Shown: positions 26,013 to 34,287 of the stretch, one piece after another | Layout of the letters: each line of letters begins with the position of its first letter | Numbering within the stretch: position 1 is the stretch's first letter | Translations under genes and position numbers: made by a program | NCBI GenBank assembly: GCA_036278715.1 | Contig: DASUKN010000061.1 | Location: 62,001-126,000 of the forward strand | Direction of reading: 5' to 3' | Length of the DNA: 64,000 nucleotides | DNA from: Udaeobacter sp025935755 | GTDB lineage: Bacteria; Verrucomicrobiota; Verrucomicrobiia; Chthoniobacterales; UBA10450 | The notes under the pieces: model-generated | What the model was told of the DNA's origin: nothing | The model's database searches: none | What the model saw: the letters and a program-made list of their open reading frames with translations, nothing else

Positions 26013-26110
26013 TTTTACCTCCTGCTTTGGCGTGGGCCACCTGCCAGGCCACATCGGTATAGGTTTGGCACAAACGCGTCTACACTGTATTTGTCGAGAA
26101 CGTTTACCCC

Positions 26111-26629
26111 ATGCATTCGTCTGTCACGATCGTAGGCGTACTCATCGGCATCGCGATTCTGTTTTTCGGTCGGAAGTTGTTTTGGCTCTGTGTGGCCGCA
26201 GCCGGATTTGCAGTTGGCGTTCAAATTGCGCCGCTGCTCGTTAACGAACAGTCATCACTGCTGGCACTGATCATCGCTTTAGTCTTCGGCCTGCTTGGAG
26301 CGTTGCTTGCGCTTTTTCTTCAGAAGGTCGCGATCGCGGTACTCGGTTTCTTAGCTGGCGGAAAGCTCGCCACCGCGATCGCTGCTTCGTTTTTTGTGCA
26401 CTATGCGCAGTACTCGACCATTATCTTCGTCGTCGGAGGTGTGATCGGGGCGATTCTGTTGCTGGCGCTGTTTGGCTGGGCGCTGATCGTTGTCTCCTCA
26501 TTTATCGGGGCGTACCTGATTCAAAGCGCTATTGTGCTGCCGACTACCGGTTCGACACTCGTGTTCATCGGTCTGGCCATCCTCGGCATATTTGTGCAGG
26601 CAGCGTCGTATCGCAGAGCTGCTGTATAG
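26111..26629 (+). CDS. Multi-pass membrane protein, DUF4203-like
   Basis: The 172 residues form about six hydrophobic helices with many Gly and Ala residues and almost no charged loops, resembling the DUF4203/TM7-type proteins of unknown function. It starts about 100 bases after the tRNA gene and has no obvious partner. An 8-bp-period array follows its stop codon. Confidence 0.75.
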   Translation: MHSSVTIVGVLIGIAILFFGRKLFWLCVAAAGFAVGVQIAPLLVNEQSSLLALIIALVFGLLGALLALFLQKVAIAVLGFLAGGKLATAIAASFFVHYAQYSTIIFVVGGVIGAILLLALFGWALIVVSSFIGAYLIQSAIVLPTTGSTLVFIGLAILGIFVQAASYRRAAV

Positions 26630-26638
26630 CTACGCTGC

Positions 26639-26677
26639 GTTCGAGCGCTGGAGCGTTGAAGCATAAGGCGTGAAGGC
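26639..26677. repeat. 8-bp-period degenerate array
   Basis: Units GTTCGAGC, GCTGGAGC and GTTGAAGC are followed by a slipped unit and GTGAAGGC. Same octamer type as the arrays at 14791, 15385 and 31655, but without a clear inverted partner. Confidence 0.55.
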
Positions 26678-26722
26678 ATGAATCCGATATGACGGTGTGG
26701 CGATCACATCGCCACTGCTCCG

Positions 26723-27913
26723 TCATTTCGAAAACCACTCGCGTGGGGCATCGACGTAAGTTCGGTCGAGGTCTGCGATGGACGGGCAGCCCAGCAGCTT
26801 GAGGGTGCGCATGAGATCTGCGTGCAATATCTCGATCGCTCGCGAAACGCCCGGGCCACCGGCCGCTCCAAGTCCGTACGCGTAAGCGCGTCCCGTCATT
26901 ACCGCCCGGGCTCCCAAACAAAGAGCTTTAACGACATCGCTCCCACGGCGGATGCCGCCATCCAGCAACACTTCGATCCGGTCGCCCACTGCGGATACCA
27001 CTTCAGGCAGAACGCGAAGAGTCGGCGCAACGCCGGCGAGTTGTCGCCCACCATGATTGGACACGACCAATGCTTCTGCGCCTGTGTCTACTGCGCGGCG
27101 AGCGTCCTCGGCGGTGTGAATGCCCTTGATCACGATAGGCCCGTTCCACGCCTGGCGGATCCATTTAAGATCGTCCCAGGTAACGACCGATTGCTCAAGA
27201 GCTGCGGTGACATCGGCATATAGCATCGGCCCCTTCCCCGGGATAACGACGTTCTCGAATCTCATCAGTCCGCCGTCCCCGAAGAAAGCCGCGAGCCAAC
27301 GTGGCCTAACAAGGAGTTGACTCACAAATGGCAGCATCGGCCCAAGCTTTCCAGTAAGCAGTTCTTTCGCGCCGTTGCGAAGATCGCGTTCTCTGAACCC
27401 TGCGACCGGGGTATCGATGGTGACCACCAACGCAGAAAATCCAGCTTTGCGGGCGCGGTCGATACCAGCCAGCGCACAATCGCGGCCGCCAACAAGATAA
27501 AGTTGATACCAGACAGCTCCTCCCGATGCAGTCGCGACGTCTTCGAGCCGACATCCGGAAAGCGTTGAAAGAGTACAGATGATTCCTGCTTCGCCGGCAG
27601 CGTGAGCGGCTGCCTCTTCGCCGTGCGGAAACATGAGCCGACAGCTGCCAACCGGCGCGAGAATCAGCGGCATGCTAACTGAAGTGCCGAGTACCGTGGT
27701 GCGCAGATCGCACGCCGGTGTTGCTACCGCGCAGCGCGGCCGCAGTGTCACCGCTTCGAATGCGCGACAATTTGCCCGCAAGGTCGATTCGTCCTCAGCA
27801 CCGCCGTCAATATAGTCGAACACCACACGAGGAAGCCGCCGCTTCGCCCTGTGCCGCAGGTCTTCAATGTTTAAAACGCGCGGCGCTTGAACAGATCGGG
27901 ACAAGCGATTCAT
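26723..27913 (-). CDS. FMN-dependent alpha-hydroxy acid oxidase/dehydrogenase
   Basis: Member of the L-lactate dehydrogenase, glycolate oxidase and mandelate dehydrogenase family, which oxidises 2-hydroxy acids to 2-oxo acids using FMN. The 396 residues include the active-site His segment VVSNHGGRQL, the FMN phosphate region DGGIRRGSDVVKAL and GRAYAYGL. The enzyme may use lactate (lldD-like), but the substrate pocket was not analysed. No transporter or regulator is adjacent. Confidence 0.88.
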   Translation of the reverse strand: MNRLSRSVQAPRVLNIEDLRHRAKRRLPRVVFDYIDGGAEDESTLRANCRAFEAVTLRPRCAVATPACDLRTTVLGTSVSMPLILAPVGSCRLMFPHGEEAAAHAAGEAGIICTLSTLSGCRLEDVATASGGAVWYQLYLVGGRDCALAGIDRARKAGFSALVVTIDTPVAGFRERDLRNGAKELLTGKLGPMLPFVSQLLVRPRWLAAFFGDGGLMRFENVVIPGKGPMLYADVTAALEQSVVTWDDLKWIRQAWNGPIVIKGIHTAEDARRAVDTGAEALVVSNHGGRQLAGVAPTLRVLPEVVSAVGDRIEVLLDGGIRRGSDVVKALCLGARAVMTGRAYAYGLGAAGGPGVSRAIEILHADLMRTLKLLGCPSIADLDRTYVDAPREWFSK

Positions 27914-27944
27914 AGGTTTTCGCAGTGCATAAGGGTTTTTTTAC

Positions 27945-28077
27945 TAACACCGGGCTTCAGCCCTGTGCAATCTCCCAGCGTGGAGAAACCGTTTTAACGG
28001 TTTTTTGCCAGAAAGGAAGCCGTTGAAACGGCTGGCGTTTCAAGTGCGCGGTGGCACCCGGCTAAAGCCGGGTGTTA
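27945..28077. repeat. Nested REP-like palindrome
   Basis: The outer arms 27945-27970 and 28054-28077 (TAACACCGGGCTTCAGCCC and its near inverse) enclose AACCGTTTTAACGG and GCCGTTGAAACGGC palindromes. It occupies nearly the whole gap between purH and the hydroxyacid oxidase gene. Confidence 0.8.
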
Positions 28078-28099
28078 ATGAAACCAGTGAAAACACTGG

Positions 28100-29623
28100 C
28101 TAGTGCCGAAAGTGCCGAGCGCCGGTGAAGATCATCGCCATCTTTCGGTCATTAGCGGCGGCGATCACTTCTTCATCGCGCACCGAACCACCCGGCTGAA
28201 TCGCGCAGGTTGCGCCAGCGTCGGCGGCAGCGGTTAGCCCGTCCGGGAACGGGAAAAAAGCGTCGCTCGCGACCGCGCTACCTTTGAGTGAAAGCCCGGC
28301 TTCGTTCGCTTTCCAAACGGCGATGCGGGATGCATCGACTCGCGACATCTGGCCGGCGCCAATGCCCAATGTCCGATCGGCCTTGGTGTACACGATGGCA
28401 TTGGATTTCACGTGTTTGACCACGCGCCACCCAAACAACATCGCGTTCAATTCCGCCTTGGTGGGCTTGCGCCTGGTCACGACATTTGTCGTCAACTCAC
28501 TATCAACGTCTGCGTCTTGAACGAGCACACCGCCGCAGACTGAGCGCAGATCTGTTGTTGATCTCGCTTCTCTGGGCGGTGTTAACAGCCGAATCAACCG
28601 CAGATTTTTTTTCTTCTGCAGAACGGCGCGAGCTTCGATCTCAAAATCAGGCGCGATGATCACTTCGCTGAAGATCTCACTGATGACTTTTGCCAACGAC
28701 TCAGTGAGAGGACGATTGCACACGATGATCCCACCAAATGGAGCCTGCTTGTCGGTCGCGAACGCTTTCTCCCACGCCTTGCGTAGGTCCGCATCGGATC
28801 CCACGCCACACGGATTCGTATGCTTCAGGATCGCGACAGTCGGCTGCTCAAATTCCGCGATCAAATTCGTCGCTGCGCTGATATCGAGGATGTTGTTAAA
28901 CGAAAGCTCCTTGCCCTGAAGTTTCTCGAAACATTTTTCGAAATCGCCATACAGTGCAGCTTGCTGGTGCGGATTTTCTCCATAACGCAACCGCATTGCT
29001 AATGGAAGCGAAAGCGTGAAAGACGCATCGGTCTTCTGCTGTTTGTTCAGAAAATTAGCGATGACGCGATCATATTCCGCAGTCCTGTTGAAGGCTTTGA
29101 TCGCCAGGCGTTCCCGCAGTTTAAGCGTTGTTTCCCCGTCGTGCTTACCCATGTTCTCGAGCACCACCGGGTAATCTGCGGGGTCAACAATCACCGTGAC
29201 CGACTCATAATTCTTGGCGGCGCTTCGAATCATCGACGGACCGCCAATGTCGATATTCTCAATCGCTTCTGCGAGAGTTACGCCGTGCTTCGCAACGACG
29301 GCTTCGAAAGGATACAGATTCACCGCTACGAGGTCGATCGGATCAAAACCGCATTCACGCGCTTCTGCTTCGTGTTTGGCGTTCCCACGTTTGTACAGAA
29401 GGCCGCCGTGCACGCGAGGATGCAAAGTTTTCACACGACCTTCGAGCACTTCAGGAAACGCCGTGAAACTCGAGATTTCGCGGACGGGAATTTTCTCTTT
29501 TTTCAGCAGGACCGCTGTTCCGCCGGTGGAAATGATGTCCACGCCCTGACTTTCCAGCGCCCGAGCAAACTCAGCGACGCCAATCTTGTCAGACACAGAG
29601 ATGAGAGCGCGACGAATTTTCAT
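28100..29623 (-). CDS. purH: Bifunctional AICAR transformylase / IMP cyclohydrolase
   Basis: Catalyses the last two steps of de novo IMP synthesis. The N-terminal MGS-like cyclohydrolase domain begins KIRRALISVSDKIGVAEFA; the C-terminal transformylase domain contains the Lys-His motif in LKHTNPCGVG and FGGIIVCNRPL. The start at 29623 gives 507 residues. A longer frame to 29695 would begin in the palindromic repeat at 29640-29737 and is rejected. Confidence 0.97.
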   Translation of the reverse strand: MKIRRALISVSDKIGVAEFARALESQGVDIISTGGTAVLLKKEKIPVREISSFTAFPEVLEGRVKTLHPRVHGGLLYKRGNAKHEAEARECGFDPIDLVAVNLYPFEAVVAKHGVTLAEAIENIDIGGPSMIRSAAKNYESVTVIVDPADYPVVLENMGKHDGETTLKLRERLAIKAFNRTAEYDRVIANFLNKQQKTDASFTLSLPLAMRLRYGENPHQQAALYGDFEKCFEKLQGKELSFNNILDISAATNLIAEFEQPTVAILKHTNPCGVGSDADLRKAWEKAFATDKQAPFGGIIVCNRPLTESLAKVISEIFSEVIIAPDFEIEARAVLQKKKNLRLIRLLTPPREARSTTDLRSVCGGVLVQDADVDSELTTNVVTRRKPTKAELNAMLFGWRVVKHVKSNAIVYTKADRTLGIGAGQMSRVDASRIAVWKANEAGLSLKGSAVASDAFFPFPDGLTAAADAGATCAIQPGGSVRDEEVIAAANDRKMAMIFTGARHFRH

Positions 29624-29639
29624 TAGAAAACGGAATTTT

Positions 29640-29737
29640 ACGTCATTCCGAGCGAAGTCGAGGAATCCCGTTGAAATGAACTTGTGCAGTGCCACGGGGT
29701 CCTTCGACTCCGTTTCGCTGCGCTTAGGATGACCGTG
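29640..29737. repeat. Dispersed palindrome family member between the AraC gene and purH
   Basis: The left arm ACGTCATTCCGAGCGAAG (29640 onward) is matched by an inverted right arm (29694-29737) ending GATGACCGT. It has the same core as 1026-1202 and 1797-1899. In frame with purH it would encode a spurious leader. Confidence 0.8.
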
Positions 29738-29747
29738 TAGCGCAGCT

Positions 29748-30683
29748 TCAACGGTCGAGAAGAACGTTCTTGGCTACGGGATACAGCACCGGGCAGCAGC
29801 CAATGGTTTCGCAAAATGCTTTGCTGAAATGACTCAGGCTCGAATAGCCTACTTCTGTCGCTGCTTCAGTGACGTTATAACGGCCAGTGCGCAACAACTC
29901 GGCGGCGCGTTCCATTCGGATATTTCGCAGGTATTGCGGAATGGTGTGACCGACTTCACGCGAGAAAATTCGACTTAGATAAAATGGGCTGCAGCCGACC
30001 TCTTGCCCCAACATTTCCAGCGTCGGCGGATTCGCCAAATCCCGTGTGAGAATGTCTTTCACCCGATCGACTCGTTCGCGCGCCAGGCGCTTCTGGCGCA
30101 TGCAGAAAAACTCGGGATCCTTCGCGGCAAAGAAAAACTGTGCCATAAGCTCCAGCGCCTTCCCTTGATACCAGAGAACCTGCGCAGCTTTGGTGACCGG
30201 CGGCTCCGTCAGGCTGGCGACGACGTTCCGCTGTTGCATTGTCATTGGACGCGGCGGCACGACAACGTTCTCATCCTTTTTGCCGAAAAGAATGCGGCGA
30301 ATCTCCGGTTCGAGGTCGCCTTCGTTCTGCGCAAGCTGGTTGCGCAAATGCTGGCGTGAAAATTCCAGCGTCACAAACTGATGATGATCGTGCGCCCGCC
30401 GTGACGCAGGCAGTGGCACATCGGTAACCGCGTAATAACCGCAATTGCCAGGCAGATAGTCGCTCCGTGTGCCGCCGGCCCCGACGGCTCCATGTCCGCT
30501 GAGATTCAAACAAAATTCCAGACTATTCGGATGAAACGTACGTCCCCAGTTAAACACATGCTCGATACGAAAATCGTGCCACTCGATCGCGACACCTATC
30601 TTATCGACGTCGCCGTACAAGGGACGCCACCCATCTTTCAGTTCGCGCCATGCAGCTTGTTCCGCCGCGCAACCGGGATTCAT
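29748..30683 (-). CDS. AraC family transcriptional regulator
   Basis: The 311-residue protein has an N-terminal cupin-like sensing region and a C-terminal pair of helix-turn-helix motifs. The signatures are LEMLGQEVGCSPFYLSRIF and VTEAATEVGYSSLSHFSKAF. The chosen ATG at 30683 lies 10 bases after the DUF5996 gene, so the two are probably one transcript. Longer frames would overlap DUF5996. The ligand and targets are unknown. Confidence 0.9.
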   Translation of the reverse strand: MNPGCAAEQAAWRELKDGWRPLYGDVDKIGVAIEWHDFRIEHVFNWGRTFHPNSLEFCLNLSGHGAVGAGGTRSDYLPGNCGYYAVTDVPLPASRRAHDHHQFVTLEFSRQHLRNQLAQNEGDLEPEIRRILFGKKDENVVVPPRPMTMQQRNVVASLTEPPVTKAAQVLWYQGKALELMAQFFFAAKDPEFFCMRQKRLARERVDRVKDILTRDLANPPTLEMLGQEVGCSPFYLSRIFSREVGHTIPQYLRNIRMERAAELLRTGRYNVTEAATEVGYSSLSHFSKAFCETIGCCPVLYPVAKNVLLDR

Positions 30684-30693
30684 CGTGCGTAAA

Positions 30694-31641
30694 CTACGGG
30701 TGCAGGTGGGTAGAATGCAAGGAGGGTTTAACTTCCTCCAAGGCAGCGCGATCCCATTTTCCGAGTGTCGAGGCTGCATCATACGTGCTCTGCGCGAATT
30801 CAAGCAGGACTTCATCCGGCTTTTCAGCAGTGCGCACATTCTCGTAGGGCAACATGAACTCCCGAAATTTCGGTTCGTAGAAAGCTGCTGCCGGCTGAAC
30901 CTTCGCTTCTGGAAATCCCGGCGGTTCGGGATATGCGTACGAATAAAAAATCGGCGTCGGCGCGACCGCGTTGCCGGGCCAAAAGCCGAGACTACTCACC
31001 TCCTGAGAGTAGGCCTCCCGGGTAATTGCATCTGGCAGATGCGGGATCCCGCCAGGGTGCGGGGGGGCCGGACGCCCCGAAAACCGCGTCACCGCCAGGT
31101 CGAAGCTACCCCAGAAGAAATGGACCGGACTGCATTTGCCACAAAAACGCGACCGAAACTCCTTGAACACTCGGTCGCTTTGTACCAGAACGCGCCAGAA
31201 GCGGTTGGCGTATTCCCGATCATAAGAGCGGTGCTCTTCATCTTCGTCAAACGGAATCGGTTCCGGAATTTCGTTAGGCATTTTATTAATCGACACGGCC
31301 AGATGAAGCTCGTCGAGCGTCTTCATCACAACCCGGTAAAAATCGGCAACGGACCGCGGTTTCAAGTCGATGGATCGCCGCTCGCCATCGCTCGTGTCGA
31401 TACGCAGCTGGTGATCAATGAAATCAAAAGTAATCTCGAACGTGCGCACGCCGTGCGGGATCGGTGAGGTCGTTAGGCCGCGCGAAGTGACATAGAGGGT
31501 TACATGCCAGGAGTGGTTTACCCACGGAGTGAGTGTCAGGCGAATCTTGCCGACGATCTGCGTCCACATGTGTAATGTCTCAGCCGTATCCGTCCATTCT
31601 CCGAAAGGTAACGAGGGCCAATACTCAGAAGTATCATTCAT
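30694..31641 (-). CDS. DUF5996 family protein
   Basis: The 315 residues match the DUF5996 pattern: an opening YWPSLPFGEWTDTAETLHMW, a central FWGSFDLAVTRFSGRPAPPH, and a Tyr/Pro-rich stretch YSYAYPEPPGF. No catalytic function is established for the family. It precedes the AraC-type regulator with only 10 bases between, so the two may work together. Confidence 0.88.
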   Translation of the reverse strand: MNDTSEYWPSLPFGEWTDTAETLHMWTQIVGKIRLTLTPWVNHSWHVTLYVTSRGLTTSPIPHGVRTFEITFDFIDHQLRIDTSDGERRSIDLKPRSVADFYRVVMKTLDELHLAVSINKMPNEIPEPIPFDEDEEHRSYDREYANRFWRVLVQSDRVFKEFRSRFCGKCSPVHFFWGSFDLAVTRFSGRPAPPHPGGIPHLPDAITREAYSQEVSSLGFWPGNAVAPTPIFYSYAYPEPPGFPEAKVQPAAAFYEPKFREFMLPYENVRTAEKPDEVLLEFAQSTYDAASTLGKWDRAALEEVKPSLHSTHLHP

Positions 31642-31654
31642 TTGTTCGTAATTC

Positions 31655-31806
31655 GTTGAAGCGTTAAAGCGATGAAGCGGGTTGCCAAATCAAGCTTTAA
31701 CAAACTCTTGATTTTGAGGAGGGCCAAAGAAATCTCTGGAGAAAGCACTGGCAGGGTATCGCACCGCTCCGCGCTTCAACCCTTCAATGCTGGAACGCTT
31801 AAACCG
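31655..31806. repeat. Inverted pair of 8-bp-period arrays
   Basis: GTTGAAGC, GTTAAAGC and GATGAAGC (31655-31678) face TTCAACCC, TTCAATGC, TGGAACGC and TTAAACCG (31775-31806). The pair brackets the intergenic space between DUF5996 and the next minus-strand gene. Confidence 0.65.
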
Positions 31807-31816
31807 CAGGCTACGC

Positions 31817-32506
31817 CTACTCCCTGTTGATGAAATCCGAAAATGAGCGCTTCACTTTGTCGAACATTCCCCGGGCTTCCTCTTGTGCTCTGTTGAACCC
31901 GTGCTTGAGGGATCGTTTTGCGCTCCTGAAAACACCGGGTCCTTCTTCCTGATCGTAATCGCCTTCCACGTCCTCCATGGTTGCCCCGGCAAACATGCCC
32001 TGCGTTCGCATCACGGTGCCTCGCGTTCCGCCGATATAAATTGTGCCGACGGGACGCGACGCGTTGTTTCGAAGAGTCACGATCCACATCGGTTCGCCGC
32101 GATCGTCTGTGCGTAATATGTAATCCGCTGTTGCAAAACTGGTGTGCGATGCGTCAGCGGTGTGACTCGCGACTGCGTAGGCGCCGCTGGAATCCAGGTT
32201 TAACTGCGAAAGATCGATCGTCGCTCCTTCAGCCGAACCCGCTACGCCGCGACCTCCGTCGTTGTCAGAATCGATTTTGCCATCAGCGATTTCCAGCTCG
32301 CGCACGCCGCCCTGTGGATCTTCCACAACAATTTTCCATTTCTCCGGCTGCGGATCGCCGCTCGTGCCGTGAATGGACACGATTTGATGCAACGCCTCGC
32401 CACCGAGTTCGCTGCCAACGACACGCAATGCTTCGTACGCCGTGGCGTTCGCCTCCGCCCGGACGGGCGCTGTTAAAAGCAAAAGCCCTACCCACACTCG
32501 CCACAT
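31817..32506 (-). CDS. Secreted protein of unknown function
   Basis: The 229 residues start with a signal peptide (WVGLLLLTAPVRA, about residues 5-17). The mature part has an early Gly-rich acidic stretch (DSDNDGGRGVAGSAEG), a beta-rich core and a charged, amphipathic C-terminal tail. Nothing matches a family I recognise. The start at 32506 is chosen because it begins the signal peptide; an upstream ATG at 32566 would add 20 residues. Confidence 0.7.
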   Translation of the reverse strand: MWRVWVGLLLLTAPVRAEANATAYEALRVVGSELGGEALHQIVSIHGTSGDPQPEKWKIVVEDPQGGVRELEIADGKIDSDNDGGRGVAGSAEGATIDLSQLNLDSSGAYAVASHTADASHTSFATADYILRTDDRGEPMWIVTLRNNASRPVGTIYIGGTRGTVMRTQGMFAGATMEDVEGDYDQEEGPGVFRSAKRSLKHGFNRAQEEARGMFDKVKRSFSDFINRE

Positions 32507-32637
32507 CAGGCAAAATTGAACAGCGCTTTGATTGACTGTCCATCGGCTTTTTGCACGCGTCGGCATCCCGCCGCATGTCGAAACATGGTCATCCTTGAAT
32601 CAACAGCTGAAATCTGCTCCCGTTTGCACGAGCTGCG

Positions 32638-33042
32638 ATGAAACGAAGCAAAGTCGAATTTAGCAGTCACACTGCGAACCTGGCGCTACTGAGGAAATGC
32701 GTCCGCGATTTCCTCAAGGGCTATCCATTCTCAGAAAAGCAGCAAATGTTGATGGTGCTCGGCGTGGATGAAGCATGCACGAACGTCATCCGGTACGCGT
32801 ACCGTTTGCGAGACGATAAACCGATCTCGTTGCAAATGGAGGGATTACGCAAATGCGTGCGCCTGCGCTTGCGAGACTATGGGGACAAAGTTTTCCCGCA
32901 TGAAATGAAAGGCCGGTCGCATGACATGATCAAACCAGGCGGGCTTGGTCTTCACTTGATCCGTTACGCCTTCGACCAGGTAGATTACATCCACAAACGC
33001 CGCGGCACGGAGTTGGTGCTGACAAAAAATCTCGAATCGTGA
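32638..33042 (+). CDS. RsbW-like serine-protein kinase / anti-sigma ATPase
   Basis: GHKL-type ATPase of the anti-sigma factor (RsbW/SpoIIAB-like, HATPase_c_2) family, 134 residues. The N-box is DEACTNVIRYAY, the G1 motif is RDYG and the G2 motif is GGLGLHLIRYAFD. Such proteins bind and phosphorylate anti-anti-sigma partners; no sigma factor or STAS-domain partner is adjacent, so its target lies elsewhere. A 7-bp-period array begins at its stop codon. Confidence 0.9.
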   Translation: MKRSKVEFSSHTANLALLRKCVRDFLKGYPFSEKQQMLMVLGVDEACTNVIRYAYRLRDDKPISLQMEGLRKCVRLRLRDYGDKVFPHEMKGRSHDMIKPGGLGLHLIRYAFDQVDYIHKRRGTELVLTKNLES

Positions 33043-33072
33043 AAGGTGAATTCGAAATTCGTGAATCGTGAA
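33037..33072. repeat. 7-bp-period array after the RsbW-like gene
   Basis: Units TCGTGAA, AGGTGAA, TTCGAAA, TTCGTGAA and TCGTGAA run in series from the last codons of the gene into the gap before ruvB. Confidence 0.55.
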
Positions 33073-33128
33073 CGAAATTCGATTTGCCGATGCAACGATT
33101 CTCGATGTAACCATTCAGGTTTGTCACC

Positions 33129-34127
33129 ATGAAACCGCCAGAACCAGATGCGGCTTTTGAAATTTCGCTGCGTCCACCGGCGTTCGCCGAGTTTAACGGC
33201 CAGGTAAAAGTCCGCGAGCGCCTCGAGTTAATGGTGGAAGCAGCCAAGAAACGAGGCGACGTCCTCGAGCACATTCTGCTGAGCGGCCCATCCGGGCTCG
33301 GTAAGACAACGCTTGCGTACATCATCGCCAACGCGATGGGCGTGAACATTAAAAATACCAGCGGCCCGGTCATTGAGAAGGCCGGAGAACTCGCAGGACT
33401 TCTTACCAGCCTCGAAAAAGGCGACGTGCTCTTCATCGACGAGATTCATCGACTGCAACCGGCCATCGAGGAGTACCTGTACCCGGCGATGGAAGATTAC
33501 CGGCTCGACATCATCATTGACCAGGGGCCTCAGGCGCGAAGTCTGCGGCTCAATTTGCCAAAGTTCACGTTGGTCGGCGCTACGACCCGCGCGGGTATGG
33601 TCAGCGCGCCTCTGCGTTCGCGTTTCGGGATGACGGCGCGACTCGATTATTACAACGCTGACGAAATGCAGAAAATCATTGTGCGCAGTGCTCAGTTGTT
33701 AGGCGTGGAAATCGACTCAGCCGGCGCAGCCGAGATCGCGGCACGCTCACGCGGGACTCCGCGCACGGCGAACAATCTGCTGCGTTGGGTGCGCGATTAT
33801 GTGCAGGTCAAAGCCGAAGGGAAAATCACTGCCGAACTTGCAGATCGCGCACTGGCCATGCTCGAAATCGATCGGGACGGATTCGATCAATGGGATAAAC
33901 GCATCATTGAGGCATTGATACATAAATTTAATGGCGGTCCTGTTGGGCTGAATTCGCTTGCCGTCGCAGTCGGCGAAGAAGCCGGAACCATTGAAGAAGT
34001 AAACGAGCCGTACTTAATCATGGAAGGCTATCTCAAGCGCACAGCGCAAGGCCGCGTCGCCACTGCAAACGCCTATCGTAAACTTGGACTCAAAATGCCG
34101 GGAGGCACGCAGGCTGAGCTTCTGTAG
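33129..34127 (+). CDS. ruvB: Holliday junction branch migration ATPase RuvB
   Basis: AAA+ motor that drives branch migration with RuvA. The 332 residues have Walker A GPSGLGKTTLA, Walker B DEIHR, sensor 1 GATTRAG and the arginine finger in PLRSRFG, followed by the C-terminal winged helix. No ruvA or ruvC is adjacent in this window. Confidence 0.97.
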   Translation: MKPPEPDAAFEISLRPPAFAEFNGQVKVRERLELMVEAAKKRGDVLEHILLSGPSGLGKTTLAYIIANAMGVNIKNTSGPVIEKAGELAGLLTSLEKGDVLFIDEIHRLQPAIEEYLYPAMEDYRLDIIIDQGPQARSLRLNLPKFTLVGATTRAGMVSAPLRSRFGMTARLDYYNADEMQKIIVRSAQLLGVEIDSAGAAEIAARSRGTPRTANNLLRWVRDYVQVKAEGKITAELADRALAMLEIDRDGFDQWDKRIIEALIHKFNGGPVGLNSLAVAVGEEAGTIEEVNEPYLIMEGYLKRTAQGRVATANAYRKLGLKMPGGTQAELL

Positions 34128-34167
34128 CGTAACGGCTCAGAGGCAAGCGCGGGTCACGCGCAGATCG

Positions 34168-34216
34168 GAATTCGAATTCACCAAAAACTCGAAATCTGTT
34201 TCGATTTCTGTGAATT
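34168..34216. repeat. Imperfect hairpin downstream of ruvB
   Basis: AATTCAC pairs with GTGAATT, and GAAATC with GATTTC inside it. The words are of the same TCGAAAT/TCGTGAA type as the array before ruvB. It may be a degraded array pair or a weak terminator. Confidence 0.5.
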
Positions 34217-34287
34217 GAAAGGCCTGCAGCGCCGGGTCGGCTTGCAACGGATCGGATCCAACGCGGTCACGTCGCCGCGGCCACCGC

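Noticed and set aside
25765..26073. N-terminal extension of the minus-strand methyltransferase frame
   Set aside because: It covers the complement of a complete tRNA-Pro gene, and the translation is a typical antisense-tRNA artefact.
29624..29695. Longer start of purH
   Set aside because: The extension begins in the palindromic repeat at 29640-29737; homologues begin with the KIRRALISVSDK region.
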